Assembly: GCF_010747475.1 (NCBI RefSeq)
Contig: NZ_VSLZ01000004.1
Span: 62,001 to 126,000, forward strand
Reading direction: 5' to 3'
DNA: 64,000 nt
From: Halorussus sp. MSC15.2
Lineage (GTDB): Archaea > Halobacteriota > Halobacteria > Halobacteriales > Haladaptataceae
The first letter of the stretch is position 1. Each line of letters opens with the position of its first letter. Of the stretch, positions 26,461-36,134 are shown piece after piece. A program made the position numbers and the translations under genes. The notes beneath the pieces were generated by a model that saw only the letters and a program-made list of their open reading frames with translations, ran no database searches and was not told the origin of the DNA.

Positions 26461-27192
26461 ATGCGACAGGTACGATTCCGCGACCCCGCAGGCTCCACCA
26501 GAGTCGGCGAGTGGACCGACGAGGGCATCGAAGCGGCCGGACAGACCTACGACGAGCGCGAGGTGGACGTCCTCCCGCCAGCCGACCCCTCCAAAATCGT
26601 CTGCGTGGGGCTGAACTACGCCGACCACGCCGCCGAGCGCGACAAGGAACCCCCGGAGCGTCCGCTGTTGTTCCTCAAGCCGCCGAACGCCCTCTCGGCC
26701 CACGGCGACACCGTGACGCTCCCGGCCGGAAAGGAGCGCGTGGACCACGAGGCCGAACTCGCCGTCGTCGTCGGCGAGCAGGCCCGGAACGTCTCGGCCG
26801 ACGAGGCCATGGAGTACGTCGCCGGGTTCACCTGCATGGACGACGTGTCGAACCGCGACGACCAAGACCGCGAGCAGAACTGGGTTCGGGGGAAGGCGTT
26901 CGACAACTCCGCACCCCTCGGCCCGGTGCTGGCCACTCCCGACGAGGTGCCCGACGACGCGTCGGTCGAACTCCGCGTGAACGGCGAGACCCGCCAGCGG
27001 TCCTCGCGCGACGAGTTCATCTGGTCGGTACCGGAACTAATCGAGGAGATAACGACGTACCTCACGCTCGAACCCGGCGACGTCATCTCGACCGGGACGC
27101 CCGCGGGCGTGGCCCCGCTCGAAGGCGGCGACGAGGTCGAAGTCGAAGTCGAGGGCGTGGGTGTGCTCCGCCACGGCGTCCGGGAGGACTGA
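26461..27192 (+). CDS. Fumarylacetoacetate hydrolase (FAH)-family protein
   Basis: A 243-residue protein of the FAH superfamily. After an N-terminal strand region (1-40), the catalytic fold has KIVCVGLNYADHAAE, the metal-binding Glu pair in VDHEAELAVVVG, the Asp in GFTCMDDVSNRD, the Lys in VRGKAFDNSAPLGP, and the closing segment LEPGDVISTGTPAGV. These residues match hydrolases, isomerases or decarboxylases acting on acylpyruvate-type compounds, as in aromatic amino acid or sugar-acid breakdown. The exact substrate is not set by sequence. It is a single gene with a leaderless-type promoter. Confidence 0.88.
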   Translation: MRQVRFRDPAGSTRVGEWTDEGIEAAGQTYDEREVDVLPPADPSKIVCVGLNYADHAAERDKEPPERPLLFLKPPNALSAHGDTVTLPAGKERVDHEAELAVVVGEQARNVSADEAMEYVAGFTCMDDVSNRDDQDREQNWVRGKAFDNSAPLGPVLATPDEVPDDASVELRVNGETRQRSSRDEFIWSVPELIEEITTYLTLEPGDVISTGTPAGVAPLEGGDEVEVEVEGVGVLRHGVRED

Positions 27193-27224
27193 GAGACCTC
27201 TCGACGGTCGGCCGGAGCGAGAGC

Positions 27225-27230
27225 GTTTTA
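27225..27230 (+). promoter_or_regulatory. TATA-like box of the small Cys protein gene
   Basis: GTTTTA lies 26-31 bases before the ATG at 27256, at the leaderless spacing. Confidence 0.4.
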
Positions 27231-27255
27231 CGGACCGCGGCCGTCCGTCCGGACG

Positions 27256-27492
27256 ATGCCAGACGAGCGCGTGACGGTGACGTGTCCCGACTGCGGTCTC
27301 GACGAGACGTTCGAGAAACTCCGAACTGCTCGGACCCGCATCGAGGACCACCGGACGGAGACCGGTCACGAGGCCGAGTGGGAACTCCACCGACTCGATT
27401 CGGGGGTCGAACGGGCCGGGGACGAGGCGGGGGTGTGCGGTCGCCCGGAGTGCACGGACGAGGACTCGCCACTCTTCCGGGACGACCTGTGA
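27256..27492 (+). CDS. 78-residue zinc-finger-like protein
   Basis: A small acidic protein (MPDERVTVTCPDCGLDETFE at the start). CPDC near residue 10 and two His in DHRTETGH give a Cys2-His2-like set; a further CGRPEC pair lies near residue 62. The first half resembles a short rubredoxin-like or C2H2-like knuckle for metal binding. Its role is unknown. It follows the FAH gene by 63 bases but has its own promoter-like sequence. Confidence 0.65.
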   Translation: MPDERVTVTCPDCGLDETFEKLRTARTRIEDHRTETGHEAEWELHRLDSGVERAGDEAGVCGRPECTDEDSPLFRDDL

Positions 27493-27565
27493 CCGCCCGG
27501 CGTCTCCCGCCTTTTCGACGCGTGAACCAGAATCGGTATTCGTGCCACCCGGCTAGCTTCCGGCA

Positions 27566-28624
27566 ATGAGACGACGCGACTTCCTCCGCGCCAGTGCGCC
27601 GCTGGGACTGGCCGGTATCGCCGGATGCATCGGCAACTTCCAGACTCGTTCGTCGGCCTCTCGTCAGTTCACCACGGTCGCCAACCGGAAGGAGAAGGTC
27701 TACTATCCGACGCACATCGACGGGATGAAGATGGTCGGGATGGGCGGCACGGGGCGCTACAAGGTCGGCCTGATGTACAGCAGGCCCCACGCGTTCTGGA
27801 CGATAACCGACACCGACACCAACCTTTCGCAGGTCCCCGAGAAGTCGACGGCCCACCTGATGGCGACGATATGGGACAAGAAGACCGGGACCGTCCTCCC
27901 GACCGCCAACGTCGAAGCGAGGATTCTGAAGGACGGCGAGGAGGTCGATTCGAGGCCCCTCTGGCCGATGCTCTCGCAGAACATGGGCTACCACTTCGGC
28001 GACAACGTGGAACTCTCCGGCGGCGGCACCTACACCGCGAAGCTCTCCGTCGGGGCGATGCAGGCCCGCCGGATGGGCGAGTTGCGCGGCGCGTTCGGCG
28101 AGCAGACGAGCATCGACGTGGAGTTCGAACACACTCGGAGCAAACTCGGGAGCGTCGCCTACGAGAAGTTGCCCGACAAGAAGGGCGACGCCGGCGCTAT
28201 CGCACCGGCCGACATGAAGATGCCAATCTCACAGGTCCCGAAACGCACGGACCTGCCGGGTGCCCTCGCGACGGGCGTCAGCGGCGACGCCGACTTCGTC
28301 GCGTTCTCGCCCGAGCAGAACCCCCACTTCGTCGCCGACGGGAAGCGCTACCTCGGGGTGTCTGCCCGGACGCCGTACAACCGCTACCCGCTCCCGTTCA
28401 TGTCGCTGTCGGCGACACTGACCCGGGACGGCGAGACGGTGTACGACGACATCCTCCGTCCCGCGCTCGACCCCAACCTCGGCTATCACTACGGCGCTGG
28501 CGTGGACGGACTCCAGTCGGGCGACTCGCTGACGGTGACGGTGGACGCGCCGCCGCAGGTCGCCAGACACGAGGGCTACGAGACCGCCTTCATCCGGATG
28601 CCGAAGATGGAGATGACCGTCTGA
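27566..28624 (+). CDS. Tat lipoprotein of the Tp34/P19 iron-binding type
   Basis: A 352-residue protein with a Tat motif (RRRDFLRAS) and a lipobox (AGIAGC). Two copies of a similar beta-sandwich seem to follow one another (about residues 30-180 and 190-352). Each has a 'NxGYHxGxxV' segment: QNMGYHFGDNVELSGGGTY and PNLGYHYGAGVDGL. Many Met and His residues (DGMKMVGMGG, IRMPKMEMTV) suggest metal binding. The pattern resembles periplasmic P19/Tp34 proteins, which bind Fe or Cu for uptake. A role in iron capture next to the DyP/EfeB-like protein 2.5 kb upstream is attractive but inferred. Confidence 0.65.
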   Translation: MRRRDFLRASAPLGLAGIAGCIGNFQTRSSASRQFTTVANRKEKVYYPTHIDGMKMVGMGGTGRYKVGLMYSRPHAFWTITDTDTNLSQVPEKSTAHLMATIWDKKTGTVLPTANVEARILKDGEEVDSRPLWPMLSQNMGYHFGDNVELSGGGTYTAKLSVGAMQARRMGELRGAFGEQTSIDVEFEHTRSKLGSVAYEKLPDKKGDAGAIAPADMKMPISQVPKRTDLPGALATGVSGDADFVAFSPEQNPHFVADGKRYLGVSARTPYNRYPLPFMSLSATLTRDGETVYDDILRPALDPNLGYHYGAGVDGLQSGDSLTVTVDAPPQVARHEGYETAFIRMPKMEMTV

Positions 28625-28672
28625 GTTCCGCGGCGTCGAAACCGCCGCAATCGGCCGACCGAACTCCGGTCG

Positions 28673-29068
28673 TCACTCCTCGACTTCCTCGGCGTCCACC
28701 AACGCGAAAAGGTCCTCGTAGTCGTCCGGGAGTTGCGCCCGGACCTGTTCGAGTTCGCTCGCCGGAACCAACTCGCTCACGAGTCCGACCACGACCTTGC
28801 CGTAGTAGACCGCGTCCGAGCGCTCGATTTCGGCCCGGTCCGCGACGCGCCCCACGAACTCGTCGTAGTCGAACCGCTGGCCCGAGTCGGCCGACTCGAG
28901 GTAGTAATCGACCTCCATCGGCAGGGGTCCCGCGAGGTCCGTGGCTTCGCCTCCCTGCAAGCGCTCGCCGAGCGTCTGGAGGACCGCGCGCGTCGCGCGG
29001 ACCGCCCGGCCGGTGTCCGGCAGTTCGAGTCGGTTCTGGACCTGCCCCATGAAGTCGTCGTACTTCAT
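28673..29068 (-). CDS. DUF2267 family protein
   Basis: A 131-residue, all-helical acidic protein with two related halves, as in DUF2267: the first around MKYDDFMGQVQNRLELPDTG RAVRATRAVLQTLGERL, and the second around FDYDEFVGRVADRAEIERSD. The first copies end in LxxxLPMEVDYYLE, typical of the family. Function unknown; the family often appears with stress or storage proteins. It lies alone between convergent and divergent neighbours. The start ATG 29068 is supported by a TATA-like stretch upstream on the minus strand. Confidence 0.85.
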   Translation of the reverse strand: MKYDDFMGQVQNRLELPDTGRAVRATRAVLQTLGERLQGGEATDLAGPLPMEVDYYLESADSGQRFDYDEFVGRVADRAEIERSDAVYYGKVVVGLVSELVPASELEQVRAQLPDDYEDLFALVDAEEVEE

Positions 29069-29142
29069 GTCCGGGGGTACTACAGACGCCGGAAAATACG
29101 TAACGGCGGGGTCCCGGCCGGGCCGAATACGTAGAGCGTGGT

Positions 29143-29745
29143 TCAGTCCTCTGCCGGTTCCGCCGCCGCGGATTCACCGTGCTGGACGTCAGTCCCCAGC
29201 ACGTCGAGGAACTGCGAGAGCCACTCCACGTGGTCGCTCCAGTCGCGGCCCGTCACGAGGTTCCCGTCGGTGGTCACGCCGTCGTGGTACGTGCCGCCCG
29301 CGTCCTCCACGTCGTGTTCGAGCGCGGAGTACGCAGAGCAAGTCCGGCCCTCGATTACGTCCGCGGCCGCCAGAATCTGGGCCGCGTGACAGATGGCCGC
29401 GACCGGTTTGTCCGCCTCGAAGAAGTGCCGGACCGTCGAGAGTACCTCGTCGTAGGTCCGGAGGTACTCCGGCGCGCGCCCGCCGGGCAGCACGAGTCCG
29501 TCGTAGTCCGCCGGGTCCACCTCGTCGAGCGAGGCGGTCAACTGGAAGTCGTGGCCCCGCGATTCGACGTAGGTCTGGTCGCCTCGGAAGTCGTGGACCG
29601 CGGTCTTGACGGTATCGCCGTCCTCCTTCTCGGGACAGACCGCGTCCACCTCGTGGCCCACGGCCTGCAAGGCCTGAAACGGTACCATTATCTCGTAGTC
29701 CTCGCCGAAGTCACCGACTATCATCAGCAGTTGTTTGCCGGGCAT
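29143..29745 (-). CDS. DJ-1/PfpI family glyoxalase or protease-like protein
   Basis: A 200-residue protein of the DJ-1/PfpI class I amidotransferase-like fold. The nucleophile elbow is AICHAAQ with Cys119 and His120, the N-terminal strand is LLMIVGDFGEDYEIMVP with the conserved Glu, and LPGGRAPEYLR precedes the elbow. Members act as protein or methylglyoxal deglycases or intracellular proteases; the activity here is not decided. The start fits the family N-terminus. It is followed downstream by DUF2267 on the same strand, 74 bases away. Confidence 0.9.
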   Translation of the reverse strand: MPGKQLLMIVGDFGEDYEIMVPFQALQAVGHEVDAVCPEKEDGDTVKTAVHDFRGDQTYVESRGHDFQLTASLDEVDPADYDGLVLPGGRAPEYLRTYDEVLSTVRHFFEADKPVAAICHAAQILAAADVIEGRTCSAYSALEHDVEDAGGTYHDGVTTDGNLVTGRDWSDHVEWLSQFLDVLGTDVQHGESAAAEPAED

Positions 29746-29903
29746 GGCTCTCCCCGTGGAGCTACGACGGGAGTCGAAAAGTAGGTATCGCCGACCGGCG
29801 GCCGGTCGCTTCTCGGACGCCAGAGATGGCGAGGTTGTTACATCTACGCGAAAGCCACAAAGGGGTGGGGCATGAGAAGGGAGACAACGAGCAATCTCAC
29901 AGG

Positions 29904-31526
29904 ATGAAAGAACACGAAGAAATACTCAACAGAATGACGGACGCCTTCTTCGCACTTGACGACGAGTGGCGGTTCACCTACGTCAACGAACGCGCCGAAG
30001 GGATTCTCCGTCCGGCCACCGCTTCCGGAGTTGTCAAGGACGACCTCCGGGGCGAGTCCATCTGGGAGGCCATCCCGGAGGCGGTCGATACGCGGTTCCA
30101 CGACAAGTACCGCGAAGCGATGGCGACCCAGCAAGCAGTCAGTTTCGAGGAGCGCTACGAACCGCTCGACGCGTGGTTCGACGTCCACGCGTACCCCTCC
30201 GAGACGGGTCTCTCGGTCTACTTCCGGGATATCAGCGAGCGGAAGCGACTCGAAGCCGACTTGCGGCGACGCGACGAGGTGTTCCAGCGCGTCTACCGGA
30301 TTATCGCGGACAAGTCCGCGTCGTTCGACGAGAAAATCGAGTCGCTTCTTGCCATCGGTAGCGACGCGCTGGACACCGATTACGGCGCGCTCTCGCGCGT
30401 TGCGGACGACGAGTACGTGTTCGAGTTCGTCCATCCCATCGACGGGGACGCCCGACCGGGCGACACCCAACCGTTGGACGAGACCCACTGCGAACGGGCA
30501 ATCGCCACCGAAGAGACGCTGGTCGCCTCGGACATCGCCGTGGACGCGCCGGACCTCACGGACCGGGCGGGCTACACCGAGCAGGGAATCGAGTGTTACG
30601 TCGGGACGCCGGTACTGGTCGATGGAGACGTGTACGGAACCTTCTGCTTCTACAACGACGACCCCCGGCGCGACCCGTTCTCCGACTGGGAGGTCACGCT
30701 CGTCGAACTCATGGGCAACTGGGTCAGCTACGAACTGGAGCGCGAGCGCCGCGAGACCGAACTCTCCCGACAGCGCGACCGATTCGAGGAGTTTGCGGAC
30801 GTCATCTCCCACGACCTGCGCAACCCCCTCAACGTGGCCGAGGGGCGACTGTCGCTGGCCCGCGAGGAGCACGATAGCGACCACCTCGACGTGGTGGCCG
30901 ACGCGCTCGGCCGAATCGAGACCATCGTGGAGGACACGCTGACGCTGGCCCGCGAGGGGCGGACCGTTTCGGACCCGCAGTCGGTCTCTCTCGGCGACCT
31001 CGCGACGGAATGTTGGGGGATGGTCGAGTCCGAGGACGTCGATTTCACCGTCCTCGACAACGGTCGAATCAGGGCCGCCCCCGACCGCTTGCGACGGGTC
31101 TTCGAGAATCTCTTTCGAAACGCCGTGGAGCATGGCTCCACGTGTCCTCGTTCGCACGCTCACGAGGATGCCGTCGAACACGCCACGCCGGTGGGTCGCG
31201 AAGTGCTCGAAAATACCGCGGAACACGGCGCTCCCGGTGAACGCCGGTCGGTGTTCGCCGAGGAGGAGGGGGACGCCGGGGTCACGACCGTCAGGGTCGG
31301 CCGACTCGACGGACGCGGTTTCTACGTCGAGGACGACGGGCCGGGCATCCCGGAGGACGAACGCGAGGCTGTGTTCGACCCGGGCTACACGACGTCCGAG
31401 TCCGGAACGGGACTGGGACTAGCTATCGTCGCCCGCATCGCCGAGGCTCACGGTTGGACCGTCGATATCACCGACGAGACCGACGGCGGGACCCGGTTCC
31501 GGTTCGAGAACGTCGAGTTCGTCTGA
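29904..31526 (+). CDS. PAS-GAF sensor histidine kinase with an insert between the N- and G1-boxes
   Basis: A soluble kinase of 540 residues with no membrane helix. Domains in order: PAS (about 1-115; DAFFALDDEWRFTYVNERAE), GAF (about 130-275; GIECYVGTPVLVDGDVYGTF), HisKA with H-box SHDLRNPLNV (His303), and HATPase_c with N-box LFRNAVEHG, G1 EDDGPGIPEDE and G2 GTGLGLAIV. Between the N-box and G1 about 45 extra residues occur, including DAVEHATP and NTAEHGAP, which echo the N-box. It probably senses small ligands or redox through PAS/GAF and passes phosphate to a response regulator encoded elsewhere. ATG 29904 is chosen over an earlier ATG because the added residues have no PAS character. Confidence 0.9.
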   Translation: MKEHEEILNRMTDAFFALDDEWRFTYVNERAEGILRPATASGVVKDDLRGESIWEAIPEAVDTRFHDKYREAMATQQAVSFEERYEPLDAWFDVHAYPSETGLSVYFRDISERKRLEADLRRRDEVFQRVYRIIADKSASFDEKIESLLAIGSDALDTDYGALSRVADDEYVFEFVHPIDGDARPGDTQPLDETHCERAIATEETLVASDIAVDAPDLTDRAGYTEQGIECYVGTPVLVDGDVYGTFCFYNDDPRRDPFSDWEVTLVELMGNWVSYELERERRETELSRQRDRFEEFADVISHDLRNPLNVAEGRLSLAREEHDSDHLDVVADALGRIETIVEDTLTLAREGRTVSDPQSVSLGDLATECWGMVESEDVDFTVLDNGRIRAAPDRLRRVFENLFRNAVEHGSTCPRSHAHEDAVEHATPVGREVLENTAEHGAPGERRSVFAEEEGDAGVTTVRVGRLDGRGFYVEDDGPGIPEDEREAVFDPGYTTSESGTGLGLAIVARIAEAHGWTVDITDETDGGTRFRFENVEFV

Positions 31527-31587
31527 ACGACCGCACCCGTCACGTAGCCGGGGCTACTCGTCGGTTCGACGCCGAAGAAGAGACGTT

Positions 31588-32586
31588 TTAGGCCGGAACA
31601 GCGCCGCTCTCGGAGGCTTCGAGCAGTTCGTGGTAGCGGTTCCGAATCGTGACCTCGCTGACCTGCGCGACGTCGCTGACCTCGGCCTGCGTGACCTTCT
31701 CGTTGGTCAGGAGCGGTCCGGCGTACACCGCGGCGGCCGCGAGACCGACCGGCGACTTGCCGCTGTGGATGCCCTGCCGCTTCGCGTTCCGGAGGAGTTC
31801 CCGGGCGCGGCGCTCGGACTCGTCGGAGATGCCGAGTTCGCTGGCGAACCGCGCGACGTAGTCCTCGGGGTCGGCGGGCTGAATCTGGAGGCTGAGTTCG
31901 CGGACGATGTAGCGGTAGGTCCGCTTGAACTCCATCTCGTCGATTCGGCTGACGTTCGCGACCTCGTCGATGGACCGGGGCGTCCCGGTCTGGCGGGCCG
32001 CCGCGTACACTGCCGCGGTGGCGACGCCCTCGATGGAGCGGCCGGGGAGGAGGTCCTCGTCGAGCGCGCGGCGGTAGATGACCGACGCGGTCTCGCGGAC
32101 TTCCTCGGGGAGACCGAGCGCGCTACCCATCCGGTCGATTTCGCCGAGCGCCTGTTTGAGGTTGCGCTCCTTGGAGTCGCGGGTGCGGAAGCGCTCGTTC
32201 CACTTGCGGAGACGCTGCATCTTCTGGCGCTGTCGGCTACCGAGCGACCGACCGTAGGCGTCCTTGTCCTGCCAGCCGATGTTGGTCGAGAGTCCCTTGT
32301 CGTGCATCATCTTGGTCGTCGGGGCACCGACGCGGCTCTTCTCGTCCTTCTCGCTGGCGTCGAACGCGCGCCACTCCGGCCCGCGGTCCACGTTGTCCTC
32401 CTCGACGACGAGACCGCACTCCGCACAGACTGTCTCGCCGTGTTCCTCGTCGGCGGTGACGTTCCCGCCGCACTCGGGACAGACCTGCTCGTCCTCGCGT
32501 TGGGTCTCTTCGGTCCGTTCGTCCTCGTCCGTTCGTTCGGTTACGCCGGTCTGTTCGTCGTAGCTCTGGATGCGTGTACTCGTCAT
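31588..32586 (-). CDS. tfb: Transcription initiation factor B (TFB)
   Basis: A 332-residue TFIIB homologue that bridges TBP and RNA polymerase. After an acidic N-terminus comes the zinc ribbon CPECGG...CAECGL (about 36-58), the B-reader and linker (ASEKDEKSRVGAP), then two cyclin repeats (about 125-220 and 225-320; GRSIEGVATAAVYAAARQTG, and GKSPVGLAAAAVYAG with the helix-turn-helix EKVTQAEVSDVAQVSEVTIR). All expected elements are intact. Haloarchaea carry several TFBs that give promoter choice. The TATA-like box lies about 39-48 bases before the start, so the mRNA has a short leader. Confidence 0.97.
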   Translation of the reverse strand: MTSTRIQSYDEQTGVTERTDEDERTEETQREDEQVCPECGGNVTADEEHGETVCAECGLVVEEDNVDRGPEWRAFDASEKDEKSRVGAPTTKMMHDKGLSTNIGWQDKDAYGRSLGSRQRQKMQRLRKWNERFRTRDSKERNLKQALGEIDRMGSALGLPEEVRETASVIYRRALDEDLLPGRSIEGVATAAVYAAARQTGTPRSIDEVANVSRIDEMEFKRTYRYIVRELSLQIQPADPEDYVARFASELGISDESERRARELLRNAKRQGIHSGKSPVGLAAAAVYAGPLLTNEKVTQAEVSDVAQVSEVTIRNRYHELLEASESGAVPA

Positions 32587-32624
32587 GGTTGATTGATTGG
32601 GTGAGGCGCGGGGAGGGGAGAAAA

Positions 32625-32634
32625 CCTAAATAAT
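32625..32634 (-). promoter_or_regulatory. TATA-like box of the tfb gene
   Basis: On the minus strand this reads ATTATTTAGG, 39-48 bases before ATG 32586, placing transcription start roughly 12-20 bases before translation start. The stretch between is rich in C and G. Confidence 0.5.
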
Positions 32635-32870
32635 CTCCGGGGCCTCGCTTCCTAACCAACAGTTAGCCCGTCAAGTACTTAAAGATTTCGTTGAAGTGTG
32701 CTATTGACACACTCAAACCCGGCAATTTAGGCCGCGTTTCGGAGCGGTTCTGAGTCCGGAAAATCTGGACCATAGGCCTCTTGTATACCGATAATACGAG
32801 AACCCAGAAGAGGAATGACCGAGAACTGTCGTGCTCAATTTTTACAATACTATCGTCGGCCGTGAGTATC

Positions 32871-33494
32871 TCACCGTTCGAGGTACGACATCGCCTCGTC
32901 GTCCGTGACCTGACCGAACGACCGGTAGAACTGGCCGACCGCGTCGAAGTGGGGCGGCGTCTCGACCGCGACCACGTCGTCGGCCTCGGCGAGGAGTCGC
33001 TCGATGGCACTCGGCGAACCGACTGGCACCGCGAGGACGACGTGACTCGCCCCCGCAGCGCGGACCTGTCGGAGCGCCGCGATGGTGGTCGCGCCAGTGG
33101 CGAGTCCATCGTCCACGACGAGTACGCGTTTGCCGTCTAGGTCCGGCAAGTCGGTCGTACCGCGGTAACGTTCGAGTTTCCGGCGCGCCGCCTCGACTTC
33201 GGATTCGCGCTCTCGCTCGACGTACGATTCCTCGACGCCGAGTCGGTCCAAGAGGTCGTCGTTTCGCCAGACCGACCCGTCGCTCGCCACGGCACCGATT
33301 GCGAGTTCCGGATTGTCCGGCGCGCCGATTTTCGACGCGACCACGACGTCCAGTGGCACGTCGAGCCCGTCCGCGACCGGCCGCGCGACCGGCAGGCCGC
33401 CGCGCGGTATCCCCAGTACCACGTCGGCCTCCACGTCGTGGTGGTCCAGAAGGTCGGCTAACTGTCGTCCGGCGTCGGTACGGTCTTGAAACAT
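32871..33494 (-). CDS. Phosphoribosyltransferase-domain protein
   Basis: A 207-residue PRTase type I fold. The PRPP-binding loop is VLVVDDGLATGAT (124-136), preceded by the usual VVLGIPRGGLPVA and the flexible loop region. The N-terminal 'FQDRTDAGRQLADLL' and the 'RGGxPVA' segments mark a broad family (COG1926) often encoded next to erythromycin-esterase-like or hydrolase domains; here it stands alone. Nucleotide or nicotinate salvage cannot be told apart. It is downstream of and on the same strand as a 61-residue protein, 63 bases away. Confidence 0.85.
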   Translation of the reverse strand: MFQDRTDAGRQLADLLDHHDVEADVVLGIPRGGLPVARPVADGLDVPLDVVVASKIGAPDNPELAIGAVASDGSVWRNDDLLDRLGVEESYVERERESEVEAARRKLERYRGTTDLPDLDGKRVLVVDDGLATGATTIAALRQVRAAGASHVVLAVPVGSPSAIERLLAEADDVVAVETPPHFDAVGQFYRSFGQVTDDEAMSYLER

Positions 33495-33557
33495 GGTCCC
33501 CCGAGTGTAGCGCCGGTAGCAGTTGGCTTAAACCTAGCCGCGGCCCCCGGAAAGGGG

Positions 33558-33743
33558 TCAAAATCGACTTCGGAGGCGGTCCCAGACCGTCCTGAAGAGC
33601 GACCCTTCGGACTCCTCACGCGGGCGTGGAACGTCGTCGTACTCTCCGTTCGGCAGCAGGTCCTCGGGCGAACGGTCGTACGGCGGCGTCTCGCAGTAGG
33701 TCTCGATGCGCTCCCGTTCGTCGTCGCTCAGTTCGGAACTCAT
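33558..33743 (-). CDS. Small acidic protein, unknown function
   Basis: A 61-residue protein: MSSELSDDERERIETYCETP, a Pro-rich acidic middle (PYDRSPEDLLPNGEYDDVPR), and a basic hydrophobic tail (SLFRTVWDRLRSRF) that may attach to membranes as an amphipathic helix. This arrangement recurs in haloarchaeal small proteins but has no known role. It lies upstream of the phosphoribosyltransferase on the same strand and may share its transcript. Confidence 0.6.
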   Translation of the reverse strand: MSSELSDDERERIETYCETPPYDRSPEDLLPNGEYDDVPRPREESEGSLFRTVWDRLRSRF

Positions 33744-33984
33744 CGGTAGCGGCGGTTCGGTCTCGACGCAGAAAGGCGGTCGCGATTCTTGGTCTCAGTC
33801 GACCCCGATTAACCGGAATTAAGGCCCGTAACGTGTCGTGGGACGCCGCATATCGACCGAGTACCGGCGATTCTCGGACACTCTTCTCGCAGAGCGACTC
33901 GAACTACTCGGACGGGTTCAACGAGCTATTGAACCGTCGGAACGCGGTCGAGACGGCGCGTCCACCTCTCGGTCGGACTGACCG

Positions 33985-34155
33985 CTACCAGACCATCTGC
34001 CCGTCTTTGGTGACGCTCCCGACGTAGAGCAGGTGTGCGAACGGAACGAACGCGATGAACTCGTCGTCACCGTCGTAGAGTTCCACGCCTCGCTCGCCGA
34101 CCTCGTAGCTGTCGCACTCTATCTGCTCGCCGTCGGAGATTTGGGCCTTGAACAT
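33985..34155 (-). CDS. 56-residue beta-rich protein
   Basis: A short protein, MFKAQISDGEQIECDSYEVG, continuing to ...VELYDGDDEFIAFVPFAHLL and ending YVGSVTKDGQMVW. The alternating strands suggest a small SH3-like beta-barrel. The single Cys is not part of a metal site. It is chosen to start at ATG 34155, because residues before it in the same frame are Arg/Gly-rich and out of character. It is divergent from the HalOD1 protein gene at 34329. Function unknown. Confidence 0.6.
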   Translation of the reverse strand: MFKAQISDGEQIECDSYEVGERGVELYDGDDEFIAFVPFAHLLYVGSVTKDGQMVW

Positions 34156-34328
34156 CCGTGGCGTATCGCCAACGCCGACCGGCAAATGATTGTCGGCGGG
34201 TCTCCGAGCGCCGCCCGAAGTCCCTCGACTGCGCGACGCCATAACCCGTTCGCCGCCGATTTATTCCGACTCGCCCGCGAGGAAACTGGGGGTGAAACTT
34301 TCGACGTTTCGGGTCTACATTCTGCGTG

Positions 34329-35257
<929 letters not shown>

Positions 35258-35297
35258 CAGTTTTCGGCGATGTCAACTCACCTCACCTAACCTCATC

Positions 35298-35996
35298 TCA
35301 CTGCTGTACTCTCGTCACACCCCTCTCGGCGACCCACAGCACCGCGACCAGACCCGCGGTGATGAGGAAGTGGTTGGCGACGAGGCTGAGGGAGATACCG
35401 ATGGAGTAGGCCGCACTGTCGAGTTCCAGCGTCGGCGGCGACCCCCTCAGCCACCGGGTCCCGTACCATCCCGCCAGCGCGACCGCGGCGAGGTGCGGCG
35501 CGTACCGAATCCCGGACGCCACCGGGGTCCTCCCGGAGAACTCCCGGAGGGCGTCGGCCCGAAAGACGAACGGCACGTAGACGAACACGAGCGCGTAGAC
35601 GAAACTCGACCCGAGGACGCTCTCGGCCCCCTGCGCGTACCCGCTGAGGATGACGAGGAGGACCGAGACCACCAGGGTGACGAACGCGTACATGAAGACG
35701 GCGAAGCCGAATAGCAGCAGGTAGTCGCCGTGGCGTCGCGCTCGCTCGGTGCAGCGGTAGGAGTTCTTGACCGCCACGAACGACGTGAGCAGGAACAGGA
35801 GCAGGACCGCGCCGACAGCGCCGGTCCTCGTGGCGGTCGATTGCCGGAACTTCATCAGGTAGACCGAGAGCGCACCGAAGATACCGATGACGGTGAACAA
35901 CTGGTGGTTTGATTCGAGGAACGCCTCCATCGAGGGCGGTCGCTCGTCCCCGGTCTCGGCGCGTCCCTGTCGTGCGAGTTCACCCCAACGACCCAT
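35298..35996 (-). CDS. Polytopic membrane protein, unknown function
   Basis: A 232-residue protein with six or seven helices: FTVIGIFGALSVYLMKF, VGAVLLLFLLTSFVAV, LLLFGFAVFMYAFVTLVVSV, VLGSSFVYALVFVYVPFVF, HLAAVALAGWYGTRW, and ISLSLVANHFLITAGLVAVL. A Cys-containing hydrophilic loop (KNSYRCTERARRHGDY) sits between the second and third. No known transporter motif is seen. ATG 35996 is chosen from two in-frame options; a later Met at MEAFLESNHQL is also possible. It is convergent with the cupin gene, 40 bases apart. Confidence 0.7.
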   Translation of the reverse strand: MGRWGELARQGRAETGDERPPSMEAFLESNHQLFTVIGIFGALSVYLMKFRQSTATRTGAVGAVLLLFLLTSFVAVKNSYRCTERARRHGDYLLLFGFAVFMYAFVTLVVSVLLVILSGYAQGAESVLGSSFVYALVFVYVPFVFRADALREFSGRTPVASGIRYAPHLAAVALAGWYGTRWLRGSPPTLELDSAAYSIGISLSLVANHFLITAGLVAVLWVAERGVTRVQQ

Positions 35997-36134
35997 GGGT
36001 ACTGGAGTCCGAGGACCGTGCATAAAGGCGGCGTAACTGCCGTCCGACAGGTCGCCCGCGCGACGTTCGTCCCCGGTCTCGCTAGCACCCCGGGAGTACG
36101 CTGAAGTCGGTCCGCCTCGTGTATAGAGAATCGA

